Shown: one piece after another, positions 45,186 through 54,337 of the stretch
How positions within the stretch are numbered: the stretch's first letter is position 1
How the letters are laid out: each line of letters opens with the position of its first letter
NCBI RefSeq assembly: GCF_013407855.1
Contig: NZ_JACBZH010000001.1
Span: 3,906,001 to 3,970,000 of the forward strand
Direction of reading: 5' to 3'
Origin: Actinopolymorpha rutila
Lineage (GTDB): Bacteria > Actinomycetota > Actinomycetes > Propionibacteriales > Actinopolymorphaceae
DNA length: 64,000 nucleotides
The notes under the pieces: model-generated
What the model saw: the letters and a program-made list of their open reading frames with translations, nothing else
Databases searched by the model: none
What the model was told of the DNA's origin: nothing
Position numbers and translations under genes: made by a program

Positions 45186-45619
45186 ACAACTCACTCCTTT
45201 GCTGTCACGTACGAGTCGATCACGGTCATCTGCGTCGTTTTCAGGGGCGAGCGGCCCCCGACCACGCGGCACTTTGCCTTTATCCCTTGAAGCTGTCACA
45301 GACTCCGCCGCCTTCCCGATACCCGTTCTCGGTCGGCGCGTGCACCTACAGCATGGAATTTCTCAGGACCTAGGGCGAGATCAGGCAAGATGTCTGATCA
45401 GAGAAGCAGGTCAAATAAGCGCGCTCCCAGTATTCAGCAATTGGAGTAAGCACGCCCGCCGTCGTGGCATATACGTCGGATGTGCACGCACAACACGATG
45501 GCGCAGCCTCAGGACCAGGCCCTTGCGGGCTGTTCTAGTGTGGAATTTGGCCGTGTCCGGACCGATCGAAGGACGAGCAGCCACTCTCAGAGTCCGTCCT
45601 GGTCGAAGAGGAGAAACTG
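45186..45619. other. Divergent intergenic region, Hsp20 / small protein
   Basis: About 430 bp between divergent genes, so it holds both promoters. No HAIR or CIRCE element was found by eye. Confidence 0.35.
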
Positions 45620-45970
45620 ATGACAACCAAGCTGAACGACAGAGCGTTCGATTTCGCTAAGCAGCTGGTCAAGGGCGGCGAGTACGTCATCGACGACAAG
45701 GACGCGTGGAGCGAGCATCGACCGTCGACAGCGCAGGAGAACGCCTACCTCGACGAACACGGGTTCAGTGCGTACGGGAAGTGGTACCTCGGCGTCGACG
45801 ACGAGGCTCCCGCAGACACGAAGGCCCATTACAAATTTCCCTATGGAGATTTCACCAAGATCCACCGATGCGGCGTCATCAGCGCCGAGACCCGGGCTGC
45901 CCAGCAGAAGTACGACGACATCGAGTCCGCCGCAGGCCACCTCCACGGCATGCTCGACGGCGCCGCTTGA
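45620..45970 (+). CDS. 116-residue protein of unknown function
   Basis: The ATG follows GAAGAGGAG at good spacing. Acidic, soluble, no signal or membrane segment. Salient stretches are YVIDDKDAWSEHRPS, YGKWYLGVDDE, FPYGDFTKIHRCGVIS and KYDDIESAAGHLHGML. One Cys and several His in the conserved block hint at metal or redox chemistry, but no family is recognised. A decayed second copy lies at 39705-40047, so the gene was duplicated. It sits between Hsp20 and DJ-1 genes. Confidence 0.8.
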   Translation: MTTKLNDRAFDFAKQLVKGGEYVIDDKDAWSEHRPSTAQENAYLDEHGFSAYGKWYLGVDDEAPADTKAHYKFPYGDFTKIHRCGVISAETRAAQQKYDDIESAAGHLHGMLDGAA

Positions 45971-46084
45971 CAATCGTCGCGGATGGCTCTGCAGAACCGC
46001 CACGGAAGCGCAGACACAACATACCTGGGACCCGTCGAACTCCGTGGTTGCCGACGTAGTTTGGTGCGACCGGTAGCTGACTGT

Positions 46085-46118
46085 GTCCCAGGAAGATGAA
46101 CGACCCGATGGGGTTCAT
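46085..46118 (-). pseudogene. Tiny relic resembling the clpB Walker A region
   Basis: Minus strand reads [10 protein letters not shown], matching the residues just before the second Walker A motif of ClpB ([13 protein letters not shown]). At DNA level 19 bases in a row are identical to clpB near 29522-29544. Too short to be functional and could be chance. Confidence 0.35.
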
Positions 46119-46132
46119 CCGAAGCGGCTCGC

Positions 46133-46702
46133 CTAGATCACCGGTCGTTCCGCTTTGGCGTGGAGGATGTGCATGAACTCGTGCATCCAGGAGGGGTGGT
46201 CATTCCACGCCCGCCCAGACACCACCTGCCCGTCGACAACAGCAGCTGCGTCGACGAACTCCGCACCCGCAAGAGTGACGTCCGGTTCGAGTTCCGGGTA
46301 CGCCGCCGTGCGTCGGCCAGCAAGGACACGCGCGGCGGCCGGGATCAACGGCCCGTGACACAGCTGAGCCACCGGCGCGTCGGTTTCGTAGAAGTGACGT
46401 ACGATTCGCTGACAGTCGGGGTCATTCCGGATGTATTCCGGTGCGCGCCCGCCAGGGATGACGAGTGCTACGTAGTCAGCGGGCTCGACGTCGGCGAACG
46501 CGACGTCCGCGGGCCACGCATACCCAGGCTTCTCGGTGTAGGTGTCGAAACCGGGGCTGAAGTCGTGCACGACAAACTGAAGTTTCTTTTTCTCCACTGC
46601 CGCGACATCGACGTCATAACCCTCTTCGACGAGTCGCTGGTACGGATACAGCACCTCGAGTGACTCAGCGCCATCACCGGTGATTATCAAGACTTTGGGC
46701 AT
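46133..46702 (-). CDS. DJ-1/PfpI family protein
   Basis: 189 residues, with a near-perfect AGGAGGTG site before the ATG. Class I glutamine amidotransferase-like fold with nucleophile elbow AQLCHGP and preceding IPGGRAPEYIRND. It starts VLIITGDGAESLEVLYP; the second Glu is the usual partner of the reactive Cys. Members act as chaperones, glyoxalase/deglycase-type enzymes or proteases. In a stress island, protein or aldehyde repair is likely. A related but distinct copy is at 49293. Confidence 0.9.
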   Translation of the reverse strand: MPKVLIITGDGAESLEVLYPYQRLVEEGYDVDVAAVEKKKLQFVVHDFSPGFDTYTEKPGYAWPADVAFADVEPADYVALVIPGGRAPEYIRNDPDCQRIVRHFYETDAPVAQLCHGPLIPAAARVLAGRRTAAYPELEPDVTLAGAEFVDAAAVVDGQVVSGRAWNDHPSWMHEFMHILHAKAERPVI

Positions 46703-46914
46703 CTGTACACCTCCTGTGAACGCTCGGAGATGTCCCAGCAGACGCCAGGAAGTGGCGGCCGGCAAGGGCCGAACATCCCAGGACGGTTCGGCGGCGCTGA
46801 CCCGCCGTTCAGCCGGGTGATCGCGGCCGCCCAGTGTTCCAGCGCGAGCACCCGGTCGAGGACGCTCGGGCCGTCGCCGCCGGTTCCTGTTCGGAAGACC
46901 AGCAGGAACGTAGC

Positions 46915-48000
46915 TCAAGGAAGCGCCGCTGCGGCGTCCGTGGCGATCTGAAGGTCTTCTCTGGGCTCGATGACAAGGACGGAGACTGCCGCGCCAGCGG
47001 GGCCGACCGGGCCGTCGTCGTCCCTGTTGCCGCGCACGGGCGCGGGAACACCGAGCTGGCGCAGTCCGCGACATACCGCCAGCCGAATCTCTGGTTGGTC
47101 CCAGCCGACCTCGCCGGTGAACACGAGCGCGTCAAGGCGCGACAGGCTGCTTGCGGCCGCGGCGATCTCACGCCGTACCCGGTGTACGTACACCTCCAGG
47201 GCGAGGGTCGCCGCGTCGTCATGATGGGCTGCAGCGACCAGCTCACGGGTATCACCAGAACGGCCACCGGACAGTCCCAGCAAACCCGACTCGCGGTAGA
47301 GCCCCTGAGCAAGCTCCTCGAGGGAAAGCCGCCCGCCGAGCAACCAGATCAGCATGCCGGGGTCGATCGCACCCGACCGGCTACTCATCGGAAGGCCGTC
47401 CAGCGGAGTGAAGCCCATGGAGGTGTCGACGCTACGGCCGCCGTCCACAGCGCAGACCGACGCACCACCTCCCAGATGACAGAGCACCATCTGTAGTCCG
47501 GTCACGTCTTGTCCGATCAGCTGTGCGGCACGTCGGGTGGCCCACGAGTAGGACAGTCCGTGGAAGCCGTACCGCCGCAGTCCCCAACGCGACCGCCACC
47601 GCGCAGGCAGCGGATATGTTGCCGCAGCAGCCGGCAGACCCGAGTGGAACGCGCTGTCGGGGCAGACCACGTGGGGTACACCTGGCAATCGTTGCCTGAG
47701 TCGGTCGAGCAGCATCAGCGCCGGAGGGACATGCAACGGTGCGCGGTCGGCCACGATGTCCAGCTGAGCACGAAGTAGGTCATCGACGACCCTGGCTCTA
47801 CGTACCTCATCACCGCCGTGGACAAGCCGATGGCCGACCGCATCGGGAGCCTTCTGATCCGCGACGAAAGCATCCACGAGGCCCAGGACCCCCGACGATT
47901 CCGGCGGCTCGAAGAGATCCAGCCGATCCCCGGTAGCGCTCCCATCGACATAGACGAGGTGGAGGCTGCTCGACCCCGCATTGACGGTCAAGATTCTCAC
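46915..48000 (-). CDS. ackA: Acetate kinase
   Basis: 361 residues from a GTG close behind GGAGG. ILTVNAGSSSLHLVYVD (phosphate-1 loop), VGHRLVHGG, DSAFHSGLP, YGFHGLSYSWATRRA, HLGGGASVCAVDGG and MGFTPLDGLPMSSRSGAIDP are all acetate/propionate kinase signatures. It is somewhat shorter than the usual about 400. It makes ATP from acetyl phosphate (or the reverse). No phosphotransacetylase or phosphoketolase is next to it. In low-oxygen stress it would give substrate-level ATP. Confidence 0.92.
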   Translation of the reverse strand: MRILTVNAGSSSLHLVYVDGSATGDRLDLFEPPESSGVLGLVDAFVADQKAPDAVGHRLVHGGDEVRRARVVDDLLRAQLDIVADRAPLHVPPALMLLDRLRQRLPGVPHVVCPDSAFHSGLPAAAATYPLPARWRSRWGLRRYGFHGLSYSWATRRAAQLIGQDVTGLQMVLCHLGGGASVCAVDGGRSVDTSMGFTPLDGLPMSSRSGAIDPGMLIWLLGGRLSLEELAQGLYRESGLLGLSGGRSGDTRELVAAAHHDDAATLALEVYVHRVRREIAAAASSLSRLDALVFTGEVGWDQPEIRLAVCRGLRQLGVPAPVRGNRDDDGPVGPAGAAVSVLVIEPREDLQIATDAAAALP

Positions 48001-48381
48001 AGCGCCTCCGGTCCAGCGTCGCTTGCCCACCTCTCGTTCGTTCTTCTCCGAGCTCGAACCGAGACCTTCGGATCTGTGGAGACGCTTTCCTTGGTGGCCG
48101 CCTGAACGGAACTAAGGCGGTCACCGGTCACATCGCACGAGGGGCCGGCGGTCTGCCTGTCCCGCAGTGAACGACGGAGGTCATCGCGAACCAACGCCGC
48201 GGCCGCACGCACCGTCATCGTCGGACTTGGGTTCGCCTGATTCACACCGCGCGGCGCCTCTCGCGTCTCACCAGAGGATCGATCGGGATTGCACTGTGAA
48301 CCTGTTCGGGGTGCGGTGGCTCCGGTGCCCGCCGCCTTCTCGGCCTGGGAAAGGTGCCATCCACAGCCCTGGCGGGCGGGT
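48001..48381. other. Intergenic, no gene recognised
   Basis: About 380 bp upstream of ackA and beyond the 3' end of the DUF1931 gene. No clear element seen. Confidence 0.3.
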
Positions 48382-48831
48382 TCAGAGGAGCTGCTCGAAG
48401 ATCTGGAACACTCGCGACCAGTGCTCGGTCTGAGGGTTCTTCAGGCCAGGCTCGATGATCTTGAACGTCCTGGCCAGTGCAATGCTCAGGCCGCCGGCTA
48501 CGCTCGGCAGCCTCTCCTCGGTCTCATCGCTGATCGTGACGTCCAATGGAGGCCGTGCGGCCAGGATGTCAAGGATCGGGGTTAGTTCGATCTCCTCGTC
48601 CAGTCGCCGGAACTCATGGATGCTCTCCTGGAGCCCCTTCGTGATGGGAAGGTCGGTCGGCTGGATGACGTCTCTCCCGTTGGCCTTCGCCGACGCCTTC
48701 CCGATCAGAAAAAGATCGTAGATCTTGTTGTCCAAGAAATCTTGGTAGCGCTTCAGATCGTTCTTGTCGACGTCCAGGCTCGCCGCTGCACGAAAGAACC
48801 GTTCGAATCTGCTCCTACTCTGAACCGGCAT
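48382..48831 (-). CDS. DUF1931 histone-fold protein
   Basis: 149 residues with AGGAGG before the ATG. RFERFFRAAASLDVDKNDLK, then RYQDFLDNKIYDLFLIGKAS, GRDVIQPTDLPITKGLQES, IAGG-like VAGGLSIALARTFKIIEPGL and KNPQTEHW are the DUF1931 (PF09123) pattern, whose structure is a fused pair of histone folds. The first fold is about residues 5-70, the second about 75-145. It is a bacterial histone-like protein; DNA binding by this group is not settled. No neighbour overlaps it. Confidence 0.85.
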   Translation of the reverse strand: MPVQSRSRFERFFRAAASLDVDKNDLKRYQDFLDNKIYDLFLIGKASAKANGRDVIQPTDLPITKGLQESIHEFRRLDEEIELTPILDILAARPPLDVTISDETEERLPSVAGGLSIALARTFKIIEPGLKNPQTEHWSRVFQIFEQLL

Positions 48832-49292
48832 ACTCGCCTCCTGGTCTCCAGGCCGGCATCGCGTCACAGTTCTCACCACCTTAACCCTCAGCGTCTTGTA
48901 CCGTCCCTGGCGAAGGAGGCGACATTCCTTCGGTGGTGATTAGCACTGCAACTATTACCGGCACCGGCCCTTGCGACGAAGCGCCCCATCTGGTTGCGTG
49001 GGAACCAAGAGCGGGACGCCTGAGGTTCGAGCGGTTGCCGCCCTATCTGTGGATATGCGTTTCGGAAGCGGGATGGTGTATCTCGGCGTCCGCGACCACT
49101 CCTTCCGCGCATCTCGCTCACGGATCCAAACGATGCCGTTGAGGATAGATATTCACGGTCATAAAGGCATCCGTACAGGAGGGACCCGCGACGTAGGTCC
49201 GCTCCGAGTCCGAGTACGCACGGGACAGCGCCAGACGACCCTTGGCCGGCCCCTAGTGGGTCACACAGACATCGGACAGGAAGGTGGAAACC
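48832..49292. other. Divergent intergenic region
   Basis: About 460 bp between the DUF1931 and the second DJ-1 gene, which are divergent, so both promoters lie here. No named operator was found. Confidence 0.3.
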
Positions 49293-49853
49293 ATGGATTA
49301 CCCGCTGCAGAACAGAAAGGTGGCGTTCGTGGCCACCGACGGCGTGGAGCGGGTGGAACTCGAACAGCCTCGGGGTGCACTGTATGGTGCCGGGGCAAAA
49401 AGCGAGATCCTCTCTATCCACCCCGGCGAGATCCAGGCACGTCAGTTCGACCTCAACCCTGCCGGAACCTTCCCGGTCGACCGGCTCCTGGCCGACGCCT
49501 CCGTGGACGACTACGACGCCTTGGTCCTGCCCGGCGGCACCATGAACCCAGACCAACTGCGCATGAACAACGATGCGGTCGCCTTCGTGAAGGCATTCGT
49601 CGAAAGCGGTAAGCCGATCGGCGTGATCTGTCACGGTCCCTGGACCCTCGTGGAGGCCGACGCGGTCCGCGGTCGCCGGTTGACCTCATGGCCGAGCCTG
49701 CGCACCGACCTGCGGAACGCCGGAGCCGAAGTCGTCGACGAAGAGGTCGTCATCGACGGGCAGTTGACCTCCAGCCGTTCACCGGCGGACCTACCGGCGT
49801 TCTGCGCGGCCATCATCGACCAGTTCGCTCGCGCTCCCAGCAGAGTCACCTGA
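49293..49853 (+). CDS. DJ-1/PfpI family protein, second copy
   Basis: 186 residues; AAGGTGG precedes the ATG, and an in-frame GTG 3 codons earlier is possible. KVAFVATDGVERVELEQP, VLPGGTMNPDQLR and nucleophile elbow VICHGPWTLVEADAVRGR fit the PfpI/YhbO-like subgroup, different from the copy at 46133 in detail. Likely a stress protein acting on reactive aldehydes or damaged proteins. A formaldehyde-dehydrogenase-like gene follows on the same strand. Confidence 0.9.
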   Translation: MDYPLQNRKVAFVATDGVERVELEQPRGALYGAGAKSEILSIHPGEIQARQFDLNPAGTFPVDRLLADASVDDYDALVLPGGTMNPDQLRMNNDAVAFVKAFVESGKPIGVICHGPWTLVEADAVRGRRLTSWPSLRTDLRNAGAEVVDEEVVIDGQLTSSRSPADLPAFCAAIIDQFARAPSRVT

Positions 49854-50072
49854 CAGGACTGCAGGCACCCGTTCCCTTGTGCGCAAGTTCGAAGCGTGGT
49901 TGCGTGGAAAACCGACGGCGGTTCACCGCCTAGGGGTGCTGCCGCGTGGATGAATCGAAACCGCAGACAGCAGATCTTGGTGGCGCCTCCAGACTGGCCC
50001 GAGGCACCCCTGCTGTCAGGCTCCAACCCACTGGCGGGCCGGGAAACAGCGTAGAAGGCGAGGTATCGCCCC

Positions 50073-51230
50073 ATGAAAGCAGTCGTGTACAACGGCCCAC
50101 GTGACGTAGCCGTAAAGGACGTTCCCGATCCCACGATCGAGCGACCGACCGATGCGATCATCAAGGTCACGTCGACGAACATCTGTGGGTCAGACCTGCA
50201 CATGTACGAAGGCAGGACGTCGTTCGAACCAGGTCGGATCTTCGGGCACGAGAACCTCGGCGAGGTCGTCGAAACAGGATCAGCCGTGCAGGACCTCCAC
50301 CAGGGCGACATGGTGGCGGTGCCGTTCAACGTCGCGTGCGGAACTTGCGAGAACTGCAACGCGGGGTTGACGAACTACTGCCTCACGGCAAATCCGGATC
50401 CCCAGGTCGCAGGCGCAGCGTACGGCTTCGCTGACATGGGCCCGTGGAGCGGCGGACAGGCGGAGTACCTGCGGGTGCCCTGGGCTGACTTCAACGCCCT
50501 CCGTCTCCCACCCGGCGCCCGGGACAAGGAAGACGACTACGTGATGCTTGCCGACATCTGGCCGACCGGCTACCACGCCACCGAGATGGCAGGTGTCGCG
50601 CCGGGTGACACCGTGGTCGTCTACGGCGCCGGACCTGTCGGTCTCTTCGCGGCCTACTCGTCCGTACTCAAGAGCGCCTCCAAGGTCATGGTGGTCGACC
50701 GGCACCCCGACCGCCTGGCGCTGGCGGAGAAGATCGGTGCCGTTCCGATCGACGACTCGAAGACCGACCCGGTCCAGGCGGTCCTCGAGCAGACCGACGG
50801 CAAGGGAGCGGACCGCGGTTGCGAATGTGTCGGCTACCAGGCGCACGACCCGCAGGGCAAGGAGCAGAACAACCTCACGCTCAACCGTCTCATCGAGTCG
50901 GTGAAGTTCACCGGCGGGATCGGCGTGGTCGGAGTGTTCGTTCCCAGCGACCCGGGATCGCCTGAAGACCTTGGCAAGCAGGGACAGGCGGCGATCGACT
51001 ACGGCAAGTTCTGGTTCAAAGGCCAGCACATGGGAACCGGCCAGTGCCCGGTCAAGCGCTACAACCGCAAGCTCTGCAACCTGATTGCCGCGAACAACGC
51101 GCAGCCGTCGTTCCTCGTCTCCCACGAACTCCCACTCACCAAGGCGGCCGAGGCCTACCAGCACTTCGACGCCCGCGATCACGGCTGGACCAAGGTCGTC
51201 CTCAAGCCGCACGCCCAGACCACCTCCTGA
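50073..51230 (+). CDS. Zinc-dependent formaldehyde/alcohol dehydrogenase
   Basis: 385 residues of the MDR superfamily close to glutathione-independent formaldehyde dehydrogenase. Catalytic zinc ligands come from NICGSDLHMYEG and IFGHENLGEV; structural zinc from CGTCENCNAGLTNYC; NAD site VVYGAGPVGLFAA. The CVGYQAHDPQGKEQ insert and the C-terminal HFDARDHGWTKVVLKP are typical of the group. It oxidises aldehydes with NAD in the cytoplasm. Paired with DJ-1, it suggests reactive-aldehyde clearance. Confidence 0.92.
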   Translation: MKAVVYNGPRDVAVKDVPDPTIERPTDAIIKVTSTNICGSDLHMYEGRTSFEPGRIFGHENLGEVVETGSAVQDLHQGDMVAVPFNVACGTCENCNAGLTNYCLTANPDPQVAGAAYGFADMGPWSGGQAEYLRVPWADFNALRLPPGARDKEDDYVMLADIWPTGYHATEMAGVAPGDTVVVYGAGPVGLFAAYSSVLKSASKVMVVDRHPDRLALAEKIGAVPIDDSKTDPVQAVLEQTDGKGADRGCECVGYQAHDPQGKEQNNLTLNRLIESVKFTGGIGVVGVFVPSDPGSPEDLGKQGQAAIDYGKFWFKGQHMGTGQCPVKRYNRKLCNLIAANNAQPSFLVSHELPLTKAAEAYQHFDARDHGWTKVVLKPHAQTTS

Positions 51231-51263
51231 TCGAGCTGCCGGGAAGGGCATAGGGGCCGGCCT

Positions 51264-51291
51264 GCCACCGGTTGCACGCGCAGCCGGTGGC
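51264..51291 (+). terminator. Hairpin after the dehydrogenase gene
   Basis: Perfect 8-bp stem GCCACCGG/CCGGTGGC with a 12-base loop, 33 bp after the stop. There is no T-run, so it is a weak or factor-dependent terminator at most. Confidence 0.45.
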
Positions 51292-51475
51292 GAGTCACCA
51301 CCACTCAAGTCGCCGACCCCGCCTCGAGGCTCAGGAGCACCCGACGAGCCGACAGCAGGCTGGTGAAGTTCGACGAGCCGATGAGTGGGTTGGCCGCCGC
51401 CGGGCGGCTCCGTCTGCAACGGTCAACCAGTGTGCTCGCGCGTTTCTGTGGGAGCGCTGCGGGTACTGCGGCCAG

Positions 51476-52474
51476 ATGAAGGCGATACGCGTCGGCCTTG
51501 TCGCTGACCCGGCCAAGCCCACTCAGATAGCGCGCCGCTTCGGCGACCTCCATCCGCCCGACGGCGAGGATCGGCGCGACTGGGCCCTCGAGGTGGTGAG
51601 CGAACCGTTCACGGTCGCTTGTGAGGACGTAGACACTGCGCTGTCCCGACTGAACGACCAGGCCCACGAACATCAGTGGGATGTGGTCGTCGGACTCACG
51701 GAACTTCCTCTTCGCGACGAAGACGGCGGATACCTGCTGATCGAGACCGACCCGCAGCACCGGACGGCGGTGCTGTCCCTCCCCGCGCTCGGCGGGCTTC
51801 GCATGCACAAGCGCAGCAGACACGCGTTGCGCGAACTCATCAGCGGCATGTTCGACCCCACCTCGGAGCGCGGCCACCGGGTACCGCTGCCCCGGCGTAG
51901 TGGCCGCTGGCGCCTGCTTCTGGGGATGGTGCTCGCCAACCGACCGTGGGCACTCGTGCCCGGGCTCAAGACAGCCCTCGTCGCGGCACTCACGACCGGC
52001 GCGATCGCCACCATCAACTCCACCGTGTGGCTGTTGGCAGGCTCGTTGTCGACGTGGCGCCTGGTCGTTGCGACGATCACCTCCATCGCGCTCGTCGTCG
52101 GCTGGCTCGTCATCGACGGTGGCCTGTGGGACCGGCCGGATCACGACTCCTCTCCAGCCCGGGACAGGTCGCGTCTGTACAACACATCGACGCTGGTGAC
52201 CCTAACTGTCGGCGTGCTCATCTGCTACATCGCGCTCTACGTCCTGAACGTGCTCTGGGCGCTGTTCATCCTCGACCCCGCCGTGATGAGCAGCTACCTC
52301 AAACAACCATTCCGCTACGCAGACCTGTTCGTGCTGGCCTGGTTCGTCGCGTCGGCGGCCACCCTCGGCGGCGCACTGGGCAGCGGCCTCGAGTCGGACG
52401 AAGCCATCCGTGCGGCCACGTACTCCAAGCGAGAGGAGGACCGTCGCAACCGGCTCGCACGCGAACAGACCTGA
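51476..52474 (+). CDS. Membrane protein of unknown function
   Basis: 332 residues from the ATG at 51476. A soluble N-terminal part of about 165 residues (AIRVGLVADPAKPTQIARRF, WDVVVGLTELPLRDEDGGYL) precedes four hydrophobic helices in two pairs (AALTTGAIATINSTVWLLAG and VTLTVGVLICYIALYVLNVL among them), then a short charged tail. No recognised family. The N-terminal domain is possibly regulatory and faces the cytoplasm. Upstream frame extension is unsupported. Confidence 0.72.
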   Translation: MKAIRVGLVADPAKPTQIARRFGDLHPPDGEDRRDWALEVVSEPFTVACEDVDTALSRLNDQAHEHQWDVVVGLTELPLRDEDGGYLLIETDPQHRTAVLSLPALGGLRMHKRSRHALRELISGMFDPTSERGHRVPLPRRSGRWRLLLGMVLANRPWALVPGLKTALVAALTTGAIATINSTVWLLAGSLSTWRLVVATITSIALVVGWLVIDGGLWDRPDHDSSPARDRSRLYNTSTLVTLTVGVLICYIALYVLNVLWALFILDPAVMSSYLKQPFRYADLFVLAWFVASAATLGGALGSGLESDEAIRAATYSKREEDRRNRLAREQT

Positions 52475-53004
52475 GGCGCGAGGCTCCACGCGGCGGCGCG
52501 TCGTTTCCGGTGGCGTCTTGCGACCTGTTGGGGGGGCAGCAACGTGCGCAACACGCTCAACGGTTGCGGGAGCTCGGTGTCGCGGAGCTCGTGCCTGGTT
52601 CATCGTGCCGCAGCAGTTGTGGCGTCCCACCGCGCTCTACCGGAAGGGTCCGGCCCAGCCCCAGTAAGTAGGACCTCAGGGAGCTCCTCTGGTGATCCGC
52701 CACGCCATCGACTCTGCGCCTGCAAGCTGGCACCTGTGAGGAGTCGCAGGTCGGCAAGGCACTTCCCAGCACACGGCGGGCCGGAAGGGATGCTCGTTCG
52801 TGACGATGCGGTTGACCAGGTAGCCACGGCAACTGTGCCCGAGCACGTAAGTCCGCCCAAGATCGACCAGCCCGGTTTCGCCCGCCGCCCGATGGACAAG
52901 CTCCCAGACACCGCGGCGCTCTACGGCCCGCGTAGCTGACGGATCGGACATCGACGGGACAGTCTGGACAGATGGGGCACGCGTCGGCGGGTGTCGACGA
53001 CTCC
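52475..53004. other. Intergenic, no gene recognised
   Basis: About 530 bp. A minus-strand run YVLGHSCRGYLVNRIVTNEH (about 52790-52850) looks protein-like but has no start, site or family I can support. Confidence 0.3.
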
Positions 53005-53252
53005 GTGCCGGTGGCCGACAATCACACCGTGGTCGACGGCGACGGACACGTCCGGGAGAGGTACGACGCGGCCGACGGGACACTGATGCTGGTTCACCCG
53101 GACGGCTTACCTCTGAGCTGGTCACCGAGTGCGGCGACGTCGAGCAGGTGGGGGCCGACTGGGCCGGCTGGGCCGGGGCCACGCCCCACGTCAAGTTGAA
53201 CGTCGCACGTGATGACCGGGACCGGCTTGCCGGAACCGGAGATGTCTTGTAA
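53005..53252 (+). pseudogene. FAD monooxygenase C-terminal relic
   Basis: HVRERYDAADGTLMLVHPDG in one frame, then a shift to LVTECGDVEQVGADWAGWAG and a stop at 53250-53252. The R-Y-x-A-x-x-G-T-L-x-L-V-x-P-D-G pattern is the end of aromatic-ring flavin monooxygenases. The catalytic body is missing. Confidence 0.45.
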
Positions 53253-53300
53253 CTCGGCTGGATAAGGGCAGCCTTACCTATCCCACCGAGGCGACATCTG

Positions 53301-53501
53301 ATGATCGTGTGTCATTGCGTGGTCGTGAACGACCGGGCGGTCGTCGACGCCGTCCGCGGCGGGGCCCGCACCCTCGCCGGCGTCTGCAGGTCCACCGGTG
53401 CCGGACGCGAGTGTGGAGGGTGCGTCTTCTCGATCAAGCGCCTCCTGTGCGAGCACCAACCTGATCACGCATTGCAGGAGGTGGACGTTGCAGCCAGTTA
53501 G
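53301..53501 (+). CDS. bfd: Bacterioferritin-associated ferredoxin
   Basis: 66 residues. [2Fe-2S] ligands Cys4, Cys6 (VCHCVVVND) and Cys38, Cys41 (GRECGGC) have the exact BFD spacing. It docks on bacterioferritin and reduces the haem to free stored iron. Its 3' end overlaps the bacterioferritin start by 14 bp, so the pair is coupled. Confidence 0.92.
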   Translation: MIVCHCVVVNDRAVVDAVRGGARTLAGVCRSTGAGRECGGCVFSIKRLLCEHQPDHALQEVDVAAS

Positions 53502-53976
53502 TCCTCGAGTGGTCGAGTTGCTCAACGATGCCCTGACCTTCGAACTCACGGTGACCAACACCTATTTCCTCCACGCTAGAACGCTGGATCACTGGGGCTT
53601 CGAGCGGCTGGGCAAGGTCTTCTACGACCTGTCGCTTGAGGAGATGCGCGACGCCGACGCGCTGATTCAGCGGGTCCTGCTCTTCCACGGCCACCCGAAC
53701 GTGCAGCGGCTCAATCCCATCCAGGTGGGTGAGGACGCGGTCGAGGTGCTGAGGCTCGCGCTCGAGAGCGAGCAGGCCGCCGTCGCGCAGTTCAATGCCT
53801 CGGCCGAGGAGTGCCACAACCTCGGCGACCACGGCACTGCGGCCGTCTTCGAGGAGATGGTCCGCGACGAGGAGAAGCACGCGGACTGGTTCGAGAGCCA
53901 GATCGACGCCATCGACCGCGTCGGCACCGCCAACTACCTCGCCCAGCACATCTCCACCGGCCAGTCCCCCGCCTAG
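53488..53976 (+). CDS. bfr: Bacterioferritin with altered ferroxidase residue
   Basis: 162 residues, start TTG with AGGAGGTG five bases upstream. Four-helix ferritin fold. Haem ligand Met53 is kept. Di-iron ligands Glu19, Glu52, Glu93, Glu128 and His131 are kept. The place of E. coli His54 is Asp55 (EEMRDAD in place of EEMKHAD), so the di-iron site has an acid replacing a histidine. It stores iron and limits Fenton chemistry. The upstream Bfd allows release. Confidence 0.92.
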   Translation: MQPVSPRVVELLNDALTFELTVTNTYFLHARTLDHWGFERLGKVFYDLSLEEMRDADALIQRVLLFHGHPNVQRLNPIQVGEDAVEVLRLALESEQAAVAQFNASAEECHNLGDHGTAAVFEEMVRDEEKHADWFESQIDAIDRVGTANYLAQHISTGQSPA

Positions 53977-54337
53977 GCTTCACCCGGGCCCGGCCCGGCG
54001 CTCGCCGCTCCGGCTGCGCTGCTGTCACCCACGCATCGCGATCCCTGCCAGCCAGTACCTGGCCTCGGGCCAGTCGCAGTACCAGGTCATATACGCCGAC
54101 CCCTACCAGGTACTCGCTCCGGCCGTTCGACCTGGTGGCGGGTCTGCTGGCCACCCTGCTGGTGGCGGTCTCCGGTTCGGTCCAGGGCTTGATCGAAAAG
54201 TGGCGGTAACTTGGTCGCCATCGTTGCGGCCGACCACGAAGGGGTGGCTGGCTCCCGGCGGGCGGGCGCGGCCCCCGCGGTCCCGCCCGCCCGCCGGTCT
54301 TCCCCTCCGGACTTCCCCTTCCTGGACAGAGGACTTC
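53977..54337. other. Intergenic, no gene recognised
   Basis: About 360 bp between bacterioferritin and the glycosidase-like gene. No clear terminator or operator seen. Confidence 0.3.

Noticed and set aside
49631..50359. A 242-codon minus-strand frame across the DJ-1 end and dehydrogenase start
   Set aside because: Overlaps two well-supported plus-strand genes and has no family features.
52676..53194. Minus-strand frame containing YVLGHSCRGYLVNRIVTNEH
   Set aside because: Most of the frame is Arg/Pro-rich low complexity, no ribosome site, and the monooxygenase relic lies on the other strand.
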